A stretch of 33,184 nt of DNA from Flavobacteriales bacterium (GTDB lineage Bacteria; Bacteroidota; Bacteroidia; Flavobacteriales; Flavobacteriaceae). The position numbers were made by a program, and so were the translations under genes. The notes beneath the pieces are model-generated. The model was not told the DNA's origin and did not search any database. It was given only the letters and a program-made list of their open reading frames with translations. Positions within the stretch are counted from its first letter, which is position 1. The number at the start of each line of letters is the position of its first letter. The stretch spans positions 1 to 33,184 of the forward strand of contig JALWFE010000072.1 of NCBI GenBank assembly GCA_027039975.1, written 5' to 3'. Positions 6,834-16,330 of the stretch are shown in pieces.

Positions 6834-9170
6834 ATGGCAAAACAAACAAATAATACTGATTACAAAAAATATATCAAATGGTTTTGGATAAGCTTTTGGG
6901 GTGGTATATTATTGATCGTTTTGATATTTTTTCTTGCTTCCAAAGGTTTTTTAGGTTATATGCCTGATTTTGAAGTATTGGAGAATCCGAAATCTAATTT
7001 ATCCACTCAAATTATATCGGAAGATGGTAAAGTTATCGGAAAATTCTATCTCCGTGAAAACCGGACACCTGTCCGTTATGATGAATTATCGCCTTATTTG
7101 CCGCAGGCATTGATTGCCACCGAAGACGAACGTTATTATTCGCATTCCGGTATTGATTTTAAAAGTTTGATACGTGCTATTGCATTTTTAGGCACAAAAG
7201 GCGGCGGCAGTACCATTACGCAGCAATTATCCAAATTACTGTTTCACAAACGCGAAAACGCCGGTTTACTAAAAAGAATTATTCAAAAAATCAAAGAACA
7301 AATCATCGCTGTCAGATTAGAAAAACAATATACCAAGGATGAAATTATCGCTATGTATCTCAATCAATTCGATTGGTTGAATCAAGGCGTTGGCATCAAA
7401 TCCGCTTCACATATTTATTTCAATAAAGAACCGAAGGATTTAAAAATCGAAGAAGCTGCTACATTGATAGGGATGCTCAAAAATCCGGCTTATTTCCGGC
7501 CGCTTAGCCGCCCCGAACGTACCAAAAAACGGCGAAATGTCGTACTGCATCAAATGGCAAAAAACGGTTATATTACCGAAAAAGAAAAAGATTCGCTTCA
7601 AAAATTACCTTTAAAACTCGATTTTCATCCCGAACGGCACGATGAAGGTATCGCTACTTATTTGCGTGAATATATCCGTCAATTTGTAAGCAACTGGACC
7701 AAAAAACATCCTAAACCCAACGGTAGTTATTATAACATTTATACCGACGGATTAAAAATTTATACAACCATTGATTCACGTTTGCAAACCAATGCAGAAG
7801 CGGCTGTCAAAGAACACATGAAACGTTTGCAAGCCGCTTTTGACAAACAAGCAAAAAAATTGAAAAACGCACCGTTTTATTTTCCCAAACTCGGTCCGAA
7901 AGCCACCCGGAAAGAAATTGCTAAAATTATGAAACAAGCCATGCGCCGTTCCGAACGCTGGCGTGTTATGAAAAAAGCCGGTTTGAGTGATAAAGAAATA
8001 ATAAAAAGTTTTCACAAAAAAATTAAAATGCGGGTGTTTTCTTGGAACGGCGATATCGATACTTTGATGACACCTTATGATTCCATTCGTTATTATAAGA
8101 AATTTTTACAAGCCGGCTTGATGTCTATGGAACCGAATACCGGGCATATCAAAGCTTGGGTGGGTGGTATTAATTTCAAACATTTTAAATACGATCACGT
8201 CAAACAAAGTGCCAGACAGGTCGGTTCTACCTTCAAGCCCTTTGTTTATGCCACGGCTATCAATCAAAAACATTTGTCTCCTTGTGATTCATTTCCCAAC
8301 GTGCCTTATACCATTGAAGCCGGACGTTGGGGATTGACCAAACCTTGGACTCCAAAAAATTCAGGCGGTCAATACGGCGGTAAAATGACGCTTAAACAAG
8401 CATTAGCCAATTCTGTGAATGTCATTACGGCTCAACTGATAGATATGGTCGGACCGAAACCGGTTGTCGAACTGGCTAAAAACCTCGGTGTTAAACACGA
8501 TATTCCGGAAGTACCTTCCATTGCTTTGGGAACTCCTGAAATTTCCTTGTACGAAATGGTCGGTGCCTTAAACGGTTTTTCTAACAAGGGTGTTTATATA
8601 GAACCTTATGTTATCAGCAAAATTACCGATAAAAACGGTGTGATTTTGTATGAAAAAATACCGGCTACCAAAGAAGTTTTAAGCCCTGAAATCGCTTATA
8701 CGGTTATCAACCTTATGGAAGGTGTGACACAGTACGGAACGGGAGCAAGGTTGCGGGGAACTTGGGCTAAAAACAATAAATTTTACAAAGAAGTAATCAC
8801 CGGATATCCTTACAATTTTACCAATGAAATAGCCGGTAAAACAGGTACAACTCAAAATCAATCGGATGGGTGGTTTATGGGTATGGTTCCCAACTTAACT
8901 ACCGGTGTCTGGGTCGGTGCCGAAGACCGTGCCGTCCACTTTAAAAGTGTCAAATACGGACAAGGTGCCACTATGGCATTACCAATTTGGGGATTGTATA
9001 TGAAAAAAAATTATGCCAATAAAGAATTAAATATCTCTAAAAAACCTTTTGATAAACCCTCAAATATCAGTATCAATTTAGACTGTGACAAAAAACAAGA
9101 TACCGGTAAAAGCGATACCTCTCCCAACAGCAATCCCGACGATGACTTAGATGATGATTTGGATGGATAG
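6834..9170 (+). CDS. mrcA: Class A penicillin-binding protein 1A (glycosyltransferase/transpeptidase)
   Basis: 778 residues, a full-length bifunctional peptidoglycan synthase. A single membrane anchor lies at about 15-36. The GT51 domain follows: EDERYYSHSGIDF with catalytic Glu97, GGSTITQQLSK (124-134) and an E-Q-x10-EKxYTKDEI-x-MYLN stretch up to 177. The transpeptidase has nucleophile S465 in STFK (465-468), SVN at 527-529 and KTGTT at 669-673. Between the domains, about residues 330-420 form a Lys-rich helical insert (repeated KKAGL, KSFHKKIKM). The C-terminus ends in an Asp-rich tail (DDDLDDDLDG). It closes the ricT-gldH operon; no hairpin terminator was seen, but a palindromic repeat lies at 9193. 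Confidence 0.95.
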   Translation: MAKQTNNTDYKKYIKWFWISFWGGILLIVLIFFLASKGFLGYMPDFEVLENPKSNLSTQIISEDGKVIGKFYLRENRTPVRYDELSPYLPQALIATEDERYYSHSGIDFKSLIRAIAFLGTKGGGSTITQQLSKLLFHKRENAGLLKRIIQKIKEQIIAVRLEKQYTKDEIIAMYLNQFDWLNQGVGIKSASHIYFNKEPKDLKIEEAATLIGMLKNPAYFRPLSRPERTKKRRNVVLHQMAKNGYITEKEKDSLQKLPLKLDFHPERHDEGIATYLREYIRQFVSNWTKKHPKPNGSYYNIYTDGLKIYTTIDSRLQTNAEAAVKEHMKRLQAAFDKQAKKLKNAPFYFPKLGPKATRKEIAKIMKQAMRRSERWRVMKKAGLSDKEIIKSFHKKIKMRVFSWNGDIDTLMTPYDSIRYYKKFLQAGLMSMEPNTGHIKAWVGGINFKHFKYDHVKQSARQVGSTFKPFVYATAINQKHLSPCDSFPNVPYTIEAGRWGLTKPWTPKNSGGQYGGKMTLKQALANSVNVITAQLIDMVGPKPVVELAKNLGVKHDIPEVPSIALGTPEISLYEMVGALNGFSNKGVYIEPYVISKITDKNGVILYEKIPATKEVLSPEIAYTVINLMEGVTQYGTGARLRGTWAKNNKFYKEVITGYPYNFTNEIAGKTGTTQNQSDGWFMGMVPNLTTGVWVGAEDRAVHFKSVKYGQGATMALPIWGLYMKKNYANKELNISKKPFDKPSNISINLDCDKKQDTGKSDTSPNSNPDDDLDDDLDG

Positions 9171-9192
9171 GATTGTTTTTTTAATTGAAAAT

Positions 9193-9217
9193 GGACACTT
9201 CGACAAGCTCAGTGACC
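9193..9217 (+). repeat. Short copy of the GGTCAC palindromic repeat
   Basis: GGACACTTCGA joined to CAAGCTCAGTGACC: the outer arms and TTCGA/CTCAGTGACC flanks of the family with the inner stem missing. It lies between the convergent mrcA and glycosyltransferase genes. Confidence 0.55.
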
Positions 9218-9309
9218 TTTTAAATGGAAAATGGATGAAGTGACATTCCGTCTTCACGGGAACTGGACTGAAAATAAAAAACGGTGAATGTTATTTAATG
9301 ACTATTTTT

Positions 9310-10386
9310 TTAAGTCTTAAAGGTTTGTCCTTTCCATTGGTATTTGCCCCTGAATGCCAAAACAAAAACAACAAGCCAATAAAACGGATAAACGATAAAA
9401 CTCAAAGGATAATACCACCAAAGTAAACGGGCGCGGTAAAAACGGTTTGTTTGGGATAAACACAATGCGTCAACCAAAAATTTAACGGCTATAAACCAAT
9501 AGAATTCTTTAAAATTAAACAAGGCATACAGTAAACTTAAATGCACTAACATCATCAAAATACTGAGTAATTTTGCCATGGTTTGTCCGCCTTTTTTACT
9601 TTTGCTTGCCCAACGGATTTTTTGTTGAATCAGAGATTTCCAATTTGATGCCGCTTGTGTTTTTACAATAGCGGAACGGGATTTTAAAAATTTGATTTTA
9701 CCGGGAAATTTTTGTGCAAATTTTTGTAGCAAAAACACATCGTCTCCCGATGCAATGTCTAAATTATCTTTATAGCCTTTAACGGTTTCAAAACTTTGTT
9801 TTCTAAAAATCAAATTAGCACCGTTGGCTAAAAACGGTTTTCCCATGCTGCAACTTGCCATTGTCAAAGCTTGCAAACATAAAAATTCAAATTGTTGAAA
9901 CTGTCCTGAAAAACTTTTCGTATCAAAATACCGCACCGGCCCAAGAATCATTTCAGGTTGATTCTCAACAATAAAACCGTTTAACGTTTGTAAATAATCC
10001 TGTTGTAATTCGCAATCGGCATCCAAACTGACAATCCACTCGTATTGTGCCATCGTGATACCGGTTTGTAAAGCTCTTTTTTTGCCATTTCCACTACTTT
10101 TGACAAGTTTGATATTCTTTTGCCGTTTGATAATTTCAAATGATTCATCAACCGAATGGTCATCAACGGCAATAATTTCAAAATGTTCCAAGGGATAATT
10201 TAACTTATTCAAAGAATAGAGTAATCGTGGCAAATGTTCCGCTTCGTTTTTGAATGGTATAACAATGGAAAATTTAGAAACCGGAACGGTTTCCTTAGTT
10301 TTATAATAACTTATTCGATTTTGGTAAATTAACAACCAAATTACCCAAAGGGTATAAATACAGCCAATTATAACCAATACTGTCAT
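9310..10386 (-). CDS. Family 2 glycosyltransferase, membrane-associated
   Basis: 358 residues. An N-terminal membrane helix (2-20) precedes a GT-A fold: FSIVIPFKNEAEHLPRLL (39-56), D75D76 of IIAVDDHS, the DxD equivalent D122A123D124, NGANLIFRK (188-196), SGDD at 213-216, and QQKIRW (254-259), the Q-x-x-R-W motif of processive or membrane GT2 enzymes. Two or three C-terminal hydrophobic helices follow (about 270-350). It should transfer an activated sugar to a lipid or polymer acceptor at the inner membrane; donor and acceptor cannot be told. The first bases overlap the stop of the upstream flippase-like gene (10383-10386), so the two are translated together. Confidence 0.85.
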   Translation of the reverse strand: MTVLVIIGCIYTLWVIWLLIYQNRISYYKTKETVPVSKFSIVIPFKNEAEHLPRLLYSLNKLNYPLEHFEIIAVDDHSVDESFEIIKRQKNIKLVKSSGNGKKRALQTGITMAQYEWIVSLDADCELQQDYLQTLNGFIVENQPEMILGPVRYFDTKSFSGQFQQFEFLCLQALTMASCSMGKPFLANGANLIFRKQSFETVKGYKDNLDIASGDDVFLLQKFAQKFPGKIKFLKSRSAIVKTQAASNWKSLIQQKIRWASKSKKGGQTMAKLLSILMMLVHLSLLYALFNFKEFYWFIAVKFLVDALCLSQTNRFYRARLLWWYYPLSFIVYPFYWLVVFVLAFRGKYQWKGQTFKT

Positions 10387-11306
10387 CGAACAAAAGTTTT
10401 AGATGCCCACATCCAAATCAATCCGGTTAAAAAAGGTAATAAAAAATTGCCAAACCACATCAAAGCAACAATTTTGAATACCAAAACACCGTTAATCCCT
10501 AAGGCCATAAAAATCCAAATTGCAATATCCCCTTTAACCGCCCAATCCAAAAGAGACAACATTGGAATAAGAGTTGCAAATAAATATACCAATGATACAG
10601 CGGCGTATAGGGGCAAAAGGTTGTTTTCTACTTTAAAGTATTTTAATAACCATACAAATTGGCTTGAAAATACCAAATAACGCAATAAGGCATAAATATT
10701 ACTTTTTATCCACAATCCCGGTTGAAAAGCGAGATTTTTCCGATATTTTTTAAACAGATAAATTATTATTGCAATAATTAGCAATCCTGTTGTAAGCGAT
10801 AACAAAATTTTCCGGCCGGGCAGGACAAAAGTATTGAGACGTAGCAATTTATCAATCATTCCGGTATGGTAAACATAGCATAATCCGAATAAACCCGCCA
10901 ATAAAGTAATCATTAGCTGTGAAATGTTTCCAACCAAAGTCAAGCCTAATACTTTCTTATAATCTTTTTTTTCGTAAAATAAAATTTTAACACCATATTC
11001 TCCTACACGGTTAGGTGTCAATAAAGATAAAGCAAAACTTATCAAGCTTTGTTTGGTCGCTTCTTTATAGGACACCGGTTGTATATATCCGGTTAAGAAC
11101 TGCCATTTTTTTATTTCCAAAGACCAATTTATCAAGCTGAAAATCAATAATTTTACTATAAATCCAACCGTTCGTAATTCTTCTATATCCTGCCACAAAT
11201 TTTGTAAATACTTGTGCTGCCATAAATAATAAACGGCGAGGAAACTTATTAAAATTTTGACAAAAGTTAGAGTAAGTTTATGATATTTAATTAAAAATTT
11301 ATACAT
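10383..11306 (-). CDS. Flippase-like membrane protein (lysylphosphatidylglycerol synthase TM / UPF0104 type)
   Basis: 307 residues with about seven or eight membrane helices. The family look is given by the N-terminal LTFVKILISFLAVYYLW, the loop KEATKQSLISFALSLLTPNRVGEYGVKILFYEKKDY (about 80-116), where the (S/T)PxRxGE element is typical of the LPG-synthase N-terminal flippase domain, and a last helix pair near 260-300. There is no C-terminal aminoacyl-transferase domain, so it is not MprF itself. Proteins of this kind are thought to move or help process lipids. Overlap with the glycosyltransferase start implies joint work, perhaps making and flipping a glycolipid; that is inference. Confidence 0.75.
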   Translation of the reverse strand: MYKFLIKYHKLTLTFVKILISFLAVYYLWQHKYLQNLWQDIEELRTVGFIVKLLIFSLINWSLEIKKWQFLTGYIQPVSYKEATKQSLISFALSLLTPNRVGEYGVKILFYEKKDYKKVLGLTLVGNISQLMITLLAGLFGLCYVYHTGMIDKLLRLNTFVLPGRKILLSLTTGLLIIAIIIYLFKKYRKNLAFQPGLWIKSNIYALLRYLVFSSQFVWLLKYFKVENNLLPLYAAVSLVYLFATLIPMLSLLDWAVKGDIAIWIFMALGINGVLVFKIVALMWFGNFLLPFLTGLIWMWASKTFVR

Positions 11307-11401
11307 TTGATAAATTGCAAATTACATAAAAAAAATAGAAAATAGAAATTAGAAGAATAAAAAACAAAATTCCATGTTGAACAAACTTTCAACTTTAACT
11401 C

Positions 11402-11424
11402 AGGTTACTAAGCTTGTCGAAGTA
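11402..11424 (-). repeat. Inverted short copy of the GGTCAC palindromic repeat
   Basis: Read on the minus strand: ACTTCGACAAGCTT followed by AGTAACCT, close to the copy at 9193-9217. It lies 19 bases before the ruvC ATG, inside the likely leader or promoter, with TATAACTTTC overlapping its end. Confidence 0.45.
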
Positions 11425-11442
11425 TAACTTTCAACACATTAT

Positions 11443-11997
11443 ATGAAAACCGAAAAAATCATATTAGGTATTGATCCCGGCACAACCGTTATGGGATTTG
11501 GTATTATCCAAATAACCGGCAATAAATTAAAACTTATATTAATGGACGAGTTGATACTGAGCAAATATGATAGTCATAGCTTGCGTCTCAAAAAAATATT
11601 TGAACGTACTTTACAATTAATCGATGAATTTCATCCGGATGAATTGGCTATTGAAGCGCCTTTTTACGGTAAAAATGTCCAGTCGATGCTCAAATTAGGC
11701 CGTGCACAAGGTGTAGCAATGGCTGCCGGTTTATATCGAGAAGTGCCTATCACCGAATATTTGCCCAAAAAAGTCAAAATGGCAATTACCGGCAATGGTA
11801 ACGCCAGCAAAGAACAAGTGGCGGCAATGCTCAAACGCTTGCTCAACATAAAAGCATTACCTACCAAGCTCGATGCTACTGACGGATTGGCCGTTGCTCT
11901 TTGCCATTATTTTAATAAAAAAGAAGAAAATGGCGGCACCAAAAAATATGGTAGTTGGAAAAGTTTTGTGTCTAACAATCCGAAACGGGTAAAGTAA
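11443..11997 (+). CDS. ruvC: Holliday junction resolvase RuvC
   Basis: 184 residues, the usual length. RNase H-like nuclease with all four acidic catalytic residues in place: D11 ([15 protein letters not shown]), E71 ([11 protein letters not shown]), D144 and D147 ([16 protein letters not shown]). The conserved segment [14 protein letters not shown] (82-95) and the Lys-rich loop [21 protein letters not shown] (106-126) are also present. RuvC cuts four-way DNA junctions with RuvAB. The gene is single and divergent from the flippase/glycosyltransferase pair; its promoter region contains a copy of the dispersed palindrome. The C-terminal tail (160-184) is polar and basic. Confidence 0.95.
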   Translation: MKTEKIILGIDPGTTVMGFGIIQITGNKLKLILMDELILSKYDSHSLRLKKIFERTLQLIDEFHPDELAIEAPFYGKNVQSMLKLGRAQGVAMAAGLYREVPITEYLPKKVKMAITGNGNASKEQVAAMLKRLLNIKALPTKLDATDGLAVALCHYFNKKEENGGTKKYGSWKSFVSNNPKRVK

Positions 11998-12046
11998 TAT
12001 TAATGCAATGACTATTTAGAATCTGCTGAAAATTTCGAAAGTGTGT

Positions 12047-13072
12047 TTATTTACGAATTGCCATTTCTATAACCTTGTTCAACTCGTCAATAAATAAAGG
12101 TTCCAAATTAAAATTGTTGGATACAGGTTCGTAACTTCTAAAAACAATTTCCCCCGTTCGTGCATTGACTATTTGCAAAAAACGATCTCTGTTCAATCTG
12201 ACAAACATTAAATAATAAACCGGTTCGTTTTGCATTATTTTTTCACTTAATTTATCAGGTTTTATTAATTGATAATCGTATTTGTAATTCCAAAATGCAT
12301 GATTTACAATTAATGTGTCCGGCTCTGAGTATATTCCCTTTAACGGGTCGAATTTCCTTGCAACAAAATCCGGAATATATAAAGTTTGCTGTGTTAATTT
12401 TTTTACTTCCGGTAAATATTCTTTATTACGCATCCAATAATTTTTCTTTTCCGTAAGCAAATTATTGATTTTCTGAAAATAATTTTTTAAAAATCCGGGT
12501 TTGTAATTAAAAAAACTTTCTTTATGAGATAAAAATTCTTTTACAGTTTTTGTATCATTTTTGATAATAAGTGACCACAATTCTCCTGTCGGAAATAGTA
12601 AAAATTGTGCGATTGTAATTTTATTTGACAAATAAGTGTCGGTAATTAGTTTTCCTTTGTTTGATGACTTTTTTTTATAGATACTTTTCAACGATTTATT
12701 TAACCTGTTGTAGTTGTAAGTATAAAATTCAACAATAGAGTGAATATTGATTTTTTTTTGTGAATTTTTGTTTTTCTTAATCATACCTGTTTTAAAAACT
12801 TTTAATTCTGCAAATATGTATTGCCTGCCGAGATAATTATTTAACTTGAAATTTTTTAAACTTACAACTTCATAAGGTGTTATATGCCAACTCGCTTCCA
12901 AAATGCTGTCGTAAGTGGCTTTATTATAAATTTCCGGTAAAACGAAAACCGTTTCCACTTCGTCAAAATGACGAAAATGGGCATTTTTCAAATTTTTTGA
13001 ATTTACTGATATTTGACCGTTGCTGGTAATACTTGTCAAAAACAAATACAAAATCAATATTGTTTGTTTCAT
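12047..13072 (-). CDS. Exported protein of unknown function
   Basis: 341 residues beginning with a clear signal peptide, MKQTILILYLFLTSITSNGQ, with likely cleavage after NGQ. The mature part is rich in Lys, Asn, Tyr and Phe with no motif I recognise. Visible landmarks are FRHFDEVETVFVLPEIYNKA near 33-52, a Lys-rich loop near 105-145, VNHAFWNYKYDYQLI near 260, and RDRFLQIVNARTGEIVFRSY near 293-312. The absence of a lipobox and of a T9SS tail suggests a periplasmic protein. The coding strand is even more A/T-rich than its neighbours, which can mark a recently acquired or weakly constrained gene. It is single, tail-to-tail with ruvC. No promoter match was convincing upstream of 13072. Confidence 0.65.
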   Translation of the reverse strand: MKQTILILYLFLTSITSNGQISVNSKNLKNAHFRHFDEVETVFVLPEIYNKATYDSILEASWHITPYEVVSLKNFKLNNYLGRQYIFAELKVFKTGMIKKNKNSQKKINIHSIVEFYTYNYNRLNKSLKSIYKKKSSNKGKLITDTYLSNKITIAQFLLFPTGELWSLIIKNDTKTVKEFLSHKESFFNYKPGFLKNYFQKINNLLTEKKNYWMRNKEYLPEVKKLTQQTLYIPDFVARKFDPLKGIYSEPDTLIVNHAFWNYKYDYQLIKPDKLSEKIMQNEPVYYLMFVRLNRDRFLQIVNARTGEIVFRSYEPVSNNFNLEPLFIDELNKVIEMAIRK

Positions 13073-13317
13073 AATTGTTTAATTATATTTAAATTTTTCT
13101 AATTTAATAAAAACGTCAAATTTTTTTGTATAATAGGAAGAAATATCAATTCAAAATTATAGAAAAATCCAAAAATAATGTTCTATATGACAATAGTTCG
13201 ATTAAATAAATTTGTAAATGAAAACGGTATTATTAAAATCAATTGTAATAACATAACAAAATTTTCGAAACTTGTAATTATACAGCAAGAAGAGTTATTG
13301 ATATTCAACATTTTAAA

Positions 13318-14757
13318 TTATACCTGTGTAATTCTTATTGTATTCACCATTCCTTTTTCAGAAATAGGCATTGACAATACGCTGACCATCATGTCGTCAT
13401 CTTGTAAATAGCCGTTTTGACAAGCAATTTTTTCGATATCACGGATGGTATCATCGGTGGAAAGCATTTTATCATAATAAAAAGGGACGACGCCCCACAA
13501 CAGGGCCAAGGAATTTAAAATCCGTTTGTTAGCTGTAAACACCAAAATATCTGCTGCCGGACGCCGGGCGGAAATTTTATAAGCACTAAATCCCGATGCC
13601 GTAAAAGTACTGATGACTTTTGCCGAGACGTCCTTGGCTATTTTTGAAGCATTAAAGCAAACCACTTGTGAAATAAACCGTTCATCCCTGTGTTCCGGTA
13701 CCGGTGCTATTTCAGGTACTTTTATCAATTCGGAATCTTCGACCTGTTTGATGATTTTCGTAACTTGTTTGATAACTTTTACGGGATTATTACCGATAGA
13801 TGTTTCGGCCGAAAGCATCACGGCATCGGCGCCGTCCATCACCGAGTTAGCGACATCATTGACTTCCGCTCTGGTAGGTATGGCGTTGGTTATCATGCTT
13901 TCCATCATTTGTGTAGCAATGATAACCGGTTTTTGGTGCAATTTGGCTATATGCACCAATTTTTTTTGTATCAAAGGTACTTCTTGTAAAGGTAATTCTA
14001 TGCCTAAATCACCCCGGGCGACCATTAAAGCATCCGCCTGTTTGATAATCTTATCGATGTTTTTGACCGCTTCGGGCTTTTCTATCTTGGCAATTACCGG
14101 TATTTTATAATCCGAATGTTGCCGGATATATTCATTAATCATTATCAAGTCATCTGCCGAGCGGACAAAAGACAATGCTATCCAATCCACTTTTTGCTCA
14201 ATAGCAAACAACAAATCCTTTTTATCTTTTTTGGTCAATGCCGGCAAAGAAATTTTGGTGTCGGGTAAGTTTATCCCTTTTTTGGACGATAAGGCACCAC
14301 CCTCGACAACTTTGGCTTCAACCGTGTCTTTTTTGTTGGTTTTCAATACTTTAACTTGTATTTTACCGTCATCAATCAAAATAGTTTCTCCCGGAAAAAC
14401 ATCCTGTGGTAATTGTTTATAAGTGATATATAAGGTTTTATTGTCGTTATCAGTTACCACTTTATTCTTGGTTGTAAAAGTAATTTTATCACCGGGATGC
14501 AAAACCGTCCCTTTTGCTACCTTTCCGATTCGCAGTTTAGGTCCTTGCAAGTCGGCTAAAACCGCGACAACGGTATTGAGTTCCTTACTGACTTTTCTTA
14601 TCTGTTTTATTTGTTTCCTGACGGTCTCATGCTCAGCATGCGAAAAGTTGATTCTGAATACATTAACACCGTTTTTAACCATTTTAAGTTTGGTTTTGTA
14701 CGAGGTGGTAGACGGGCCTAATGTGGCGACGATTTTTGTTTTTTTGTGGACAACCAT
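13318..14757 (-). CDS. pyk: Pyruvate kinase
   Basis: 479 residues, normal for the enzyme that converts phosphoenolpyruvate and ADP to pyruvate and ATP at the end of glycolysis. Motifs run in order: KTKIVATLGPST (6-17), VFRINFSHAEH (33-43) with the substrate Arg35, LADLQGPKLRIG (about 68-79), then the signature IPVIAKIEKPEA (about 217-228) with the catalytic Lys, ALMVARGDLGIELP, VIIATQMMESM, and PTRAEVNDVANSVMDGADAVMLSAET. The C-terminal allosteric domain ends at about 479 without the extra PEP-utiliser domain seen in some bacteria. tyrS ends 31 bases upstream on the same strand, so the two are probably one transcript. Confidence 0.96.
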   Translation of the reverse strand: MVVHKKTKIVATLGPSTTSYKTKLKMVKNGVNVFRINFSHAEHETVRKQIKQIRKVSKELNTVVAVLADLQGPKLRIGKVAKGTVLHPGDKITFTTKNKVVTDNDNKTLYITYKQLPQDVFPGETILIDDGKIQVKVLKTNKKDTVEAKVVEGGALSSKKGINLPDTKISLPALTKKDKKDLLFAIEQKVDWIALSFVRSADDLIMINEYIRQHSDYKIPVIAKIEKPEAVKNIDKIIKQADALMVARGDLGIELPLQEVPLIQKKLVHIAKLHQKPVIIATQMMESMITNAIPTRAEVNDVANSVMDGADAVMLSAETSIGNNPVKVIKQVTKIIKQVEDSELIKVPEIAPVPEHRDERFISQVVCFNASKIAKDVSAKVISTFTASGFSAYKISARRPAADILVFTANKRILNSLALLWGVVPFYYDKMLSTDDTIRDIEKIACQNGYLQDDDMMVSVLSMPISEKGMVNTIRITQV

Positions 14758-14788
14758 AAAAGTATGTTTAAATCAATTTGTTTGAGTT

Positions 14789-16084
14789 TTATTTTTCGAC
14801 TTTTACCATAAAATATTTCTTCTTGCCACGTTGTAAAATGATATAAGTATCGTTGATTAAATCGTCCGTAGTCAAAATTTTATCTGCGGTTACTTTTTCT
14901 TTGTTGACCGATACGGAATTTTCTTTGAGTGCCCGTCGTGCTTCGTTACCCGATGGCAAAAAACCACTGGTTGTCAGTGCCGTAGCGATATCCAATCCCG
15001 ATTCTAATGTAGCACGCTTCAAACTGCCTTGCGGCACGCCTTCAAATACATCGAGAAAAGTTTGTTCGTCCAAAGATTTCAGAACTTCAGCTGTGGATTT
15101 ACCAAACAAAATACGACTGGCATCAATGGCTTTTTGCAAAGCTTCTTCGCCGTGTATCATACGGGTAACCTCTTCTGCCAATCGTTTTTGTAAAATCCGG
15201 AAATGCGGGGCTTCCCGGTGTTTTACAATCAATTGTTCTACGGTTTTTTTGTCTAAAAAGGTAAAAATTTTGATATATTTTTCGGCATCTTCATCGGATG
15301 TATTTATCCAAAACTGGTAAAACTTGTAAGGAGAGGTGTATTTGGCACTAAGCCAAACATTGCCTTGTTCGGTTTTTCCGAATTTGCCGCCGTCAGATTT
15401 GGTAATCAGTGGCACGGTCAACGCATAAGCTTTGCCACCTTCCACCCGGCGTATCAATTCGGTTCCGGTAGTCATATTGCCCCACTGGTCACTGCCACCC
15501 ATCTGCAATTGGCAATCCAATTTTCTGTACAGGTGCAGAAAATCATATCCTTGAAACAATTGGTAAGTAAATTCGGTAAACGACATACCGGCCGTATCAT
15601 CGTGTTCCGGATTGAGGCGTTTTTTGACCGAATCTTTGGCCATCATATAATTAACGGTGATGTGTTTGCCTATATTCCGCACAAAATCAATGAGTTTGAT
15701 ATCCTTGAACCAATCATAATTATTGACCAAAACAGCGGGATTTTCTTTGGCATTGAAATCAATAAATTGTGATAATTGTTGTTTGATGGCTTCAACATTC
15801 CGGTTTAAAGTTGTTTCATCAAGCAGATTACGTTCTTTGGATTTACCCGAAGGGTCACCGATCATTCCCGTAGCACCACCGACGACCACGACAGGCTTGT
15901 GTCCCGCCCGTTGAAAATGCATCAAAATAAGTATCGGTACCAGACTACCGATATGTAACGAATCGGCAGTCGGGTCAAAACCGATATAGCCGGTTACTTT
16001 TTTACTTTTTAACAGTTCTTCGGTGCCGGGCATCATATCGTGCAAGAGACCGCGCCATTTTAATTCTTCAATAAAGTTGCTCAT
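14789..16084 (-). CDS. tyrS: Tyrosyl-tRNA synthetase
   Basis: 431 residues. Class I synthetase charging tRNA-Tyr. The HIGH-like motif is HIGS at 44-47 in [16 protein letters not shown]; the KMSKS loop appears as KFGKT within [15 protein letters not shown], the form usual for bacterial TyrRS. Tyrosine-pocket elements are visible in [24 protein letters not shown]. The C-terminal S4 RNA-binding domain covers about 365-430 ([15 protein letters not shown] ... [19 protein letters not shown]). It is first in a tyrS-pyk transcript. A perfect -7 element at 16138-16145 leaves a leader of roughly 45 bases, with no room for a T-box, which this phylum would not be expected to use. Confidence 0.96.
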   Translation of the reverse strand: MSNFIEELKWRGLLHDMMPGTEELLKSKKVTGYIGFDPTADSLHIGSLVPILILMHFQRAGHKPVVVVGGATGMIGDPSGKSKERNLLDETTLNRNVEAIKQQLSQFIDFNAKENPAVLVNNYDWFKDIKLIDFVRNIGKHITVNYMMAKDSVKKRLNPEHDDTAGMSFTEFTYQLFQGYDFLHLYRKLDCQLQMGGSDQWGNMTTGTELIRRVEGGKAYALTVPLITKSDGGKFGKTEQGNVWLSAKYTSPYKFYQFWINTSDEDAEKYIKIFTFLDKKTVEQLIVKHREAPHFRILQKRLAEEVTRMIHGEEALQKAIDASRILFGKSTAEVLKSLDEQTFLDVFEGVPQGSLKRATLESGLDIATALTTSGFLPSGNEARRALKENSVSVNKEKVTADKILTTDDLINDTYIILQRGKKKYFMVKVEK

Positions 16085-16137
16085 AATCCGGTTTTTTTCA
16101 TTATAAATTGATGTAAAAATTATTTTTTTTCAGATTG

Positions 16138-16145
16138 CAAATTTA
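16138..16145 (-). promoter_or_regulatory. -7 promoter element of tyrS-pyk
   Basis: Minus strand reads TAAATTTG, a perfect TAnnTTTG, 53 bases before the tyrS ATG. The -33 box is not evident; the expected place is occupied by the start of the GTGGAAAG repeats. Confidence 0.45.
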
Positions 16146-16157
16146 GTTATTTTTTTT

Positions 16158-16330
16158 AGTGGAAAGTGCCTAGTGCCTAGTGGAAAGTGGAAAAGCGGAA
16201 AAGTGAAAAGTGCGATTTTTTTGTGGAAAGTGGTAAAGTAGAAAGTGCGACTTGTTGGTGATTTGATTATTTGTTGATGTGGTTAGTGGAAAGTGCCTAG
16301 TGGAAAGTGCGAAGGCAGGTCACTGAGCGA
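16158..16330. repeat. GTGGAAAGTG purine-rich repeats plus a fragment of the GGTCAC palindrome
   Basis: This fills most of the 458-base gap between tyrS and the next gene. AGTGGAAAGTG and variants (GTGGAAAGTGCCTAGTGG, GAAAAGCGG, GTAGAAAGTGC) recur from 16158 to 16250 and from 16284 to 16311. At 16299-16330 the reverse complement of 413-436 appears: a GGTCACTGAG arm joined to the purine repeat in the same arrangement as beside copy 1. Further right are two small hairpins, GCACC-AAA-GGTGC near 16408-16420 and GATACA...TGTATC near 16442-16459. No gene is supported in the gap. Confidence 0.6.

Noticed and set aside
13178-13411. A 77-codon open frame upstream of and overlapping the 3' end of pyk
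   Set aside because: Low-complexity Ile/Asn composition, no homology pattern, and overlap with the well-supported pyk on the other strand.
13613-14110. A 165-codon open frame antisense to pyk
   Set aside because: Antisense shadow of highly conserved pyruvate kinase sequence.
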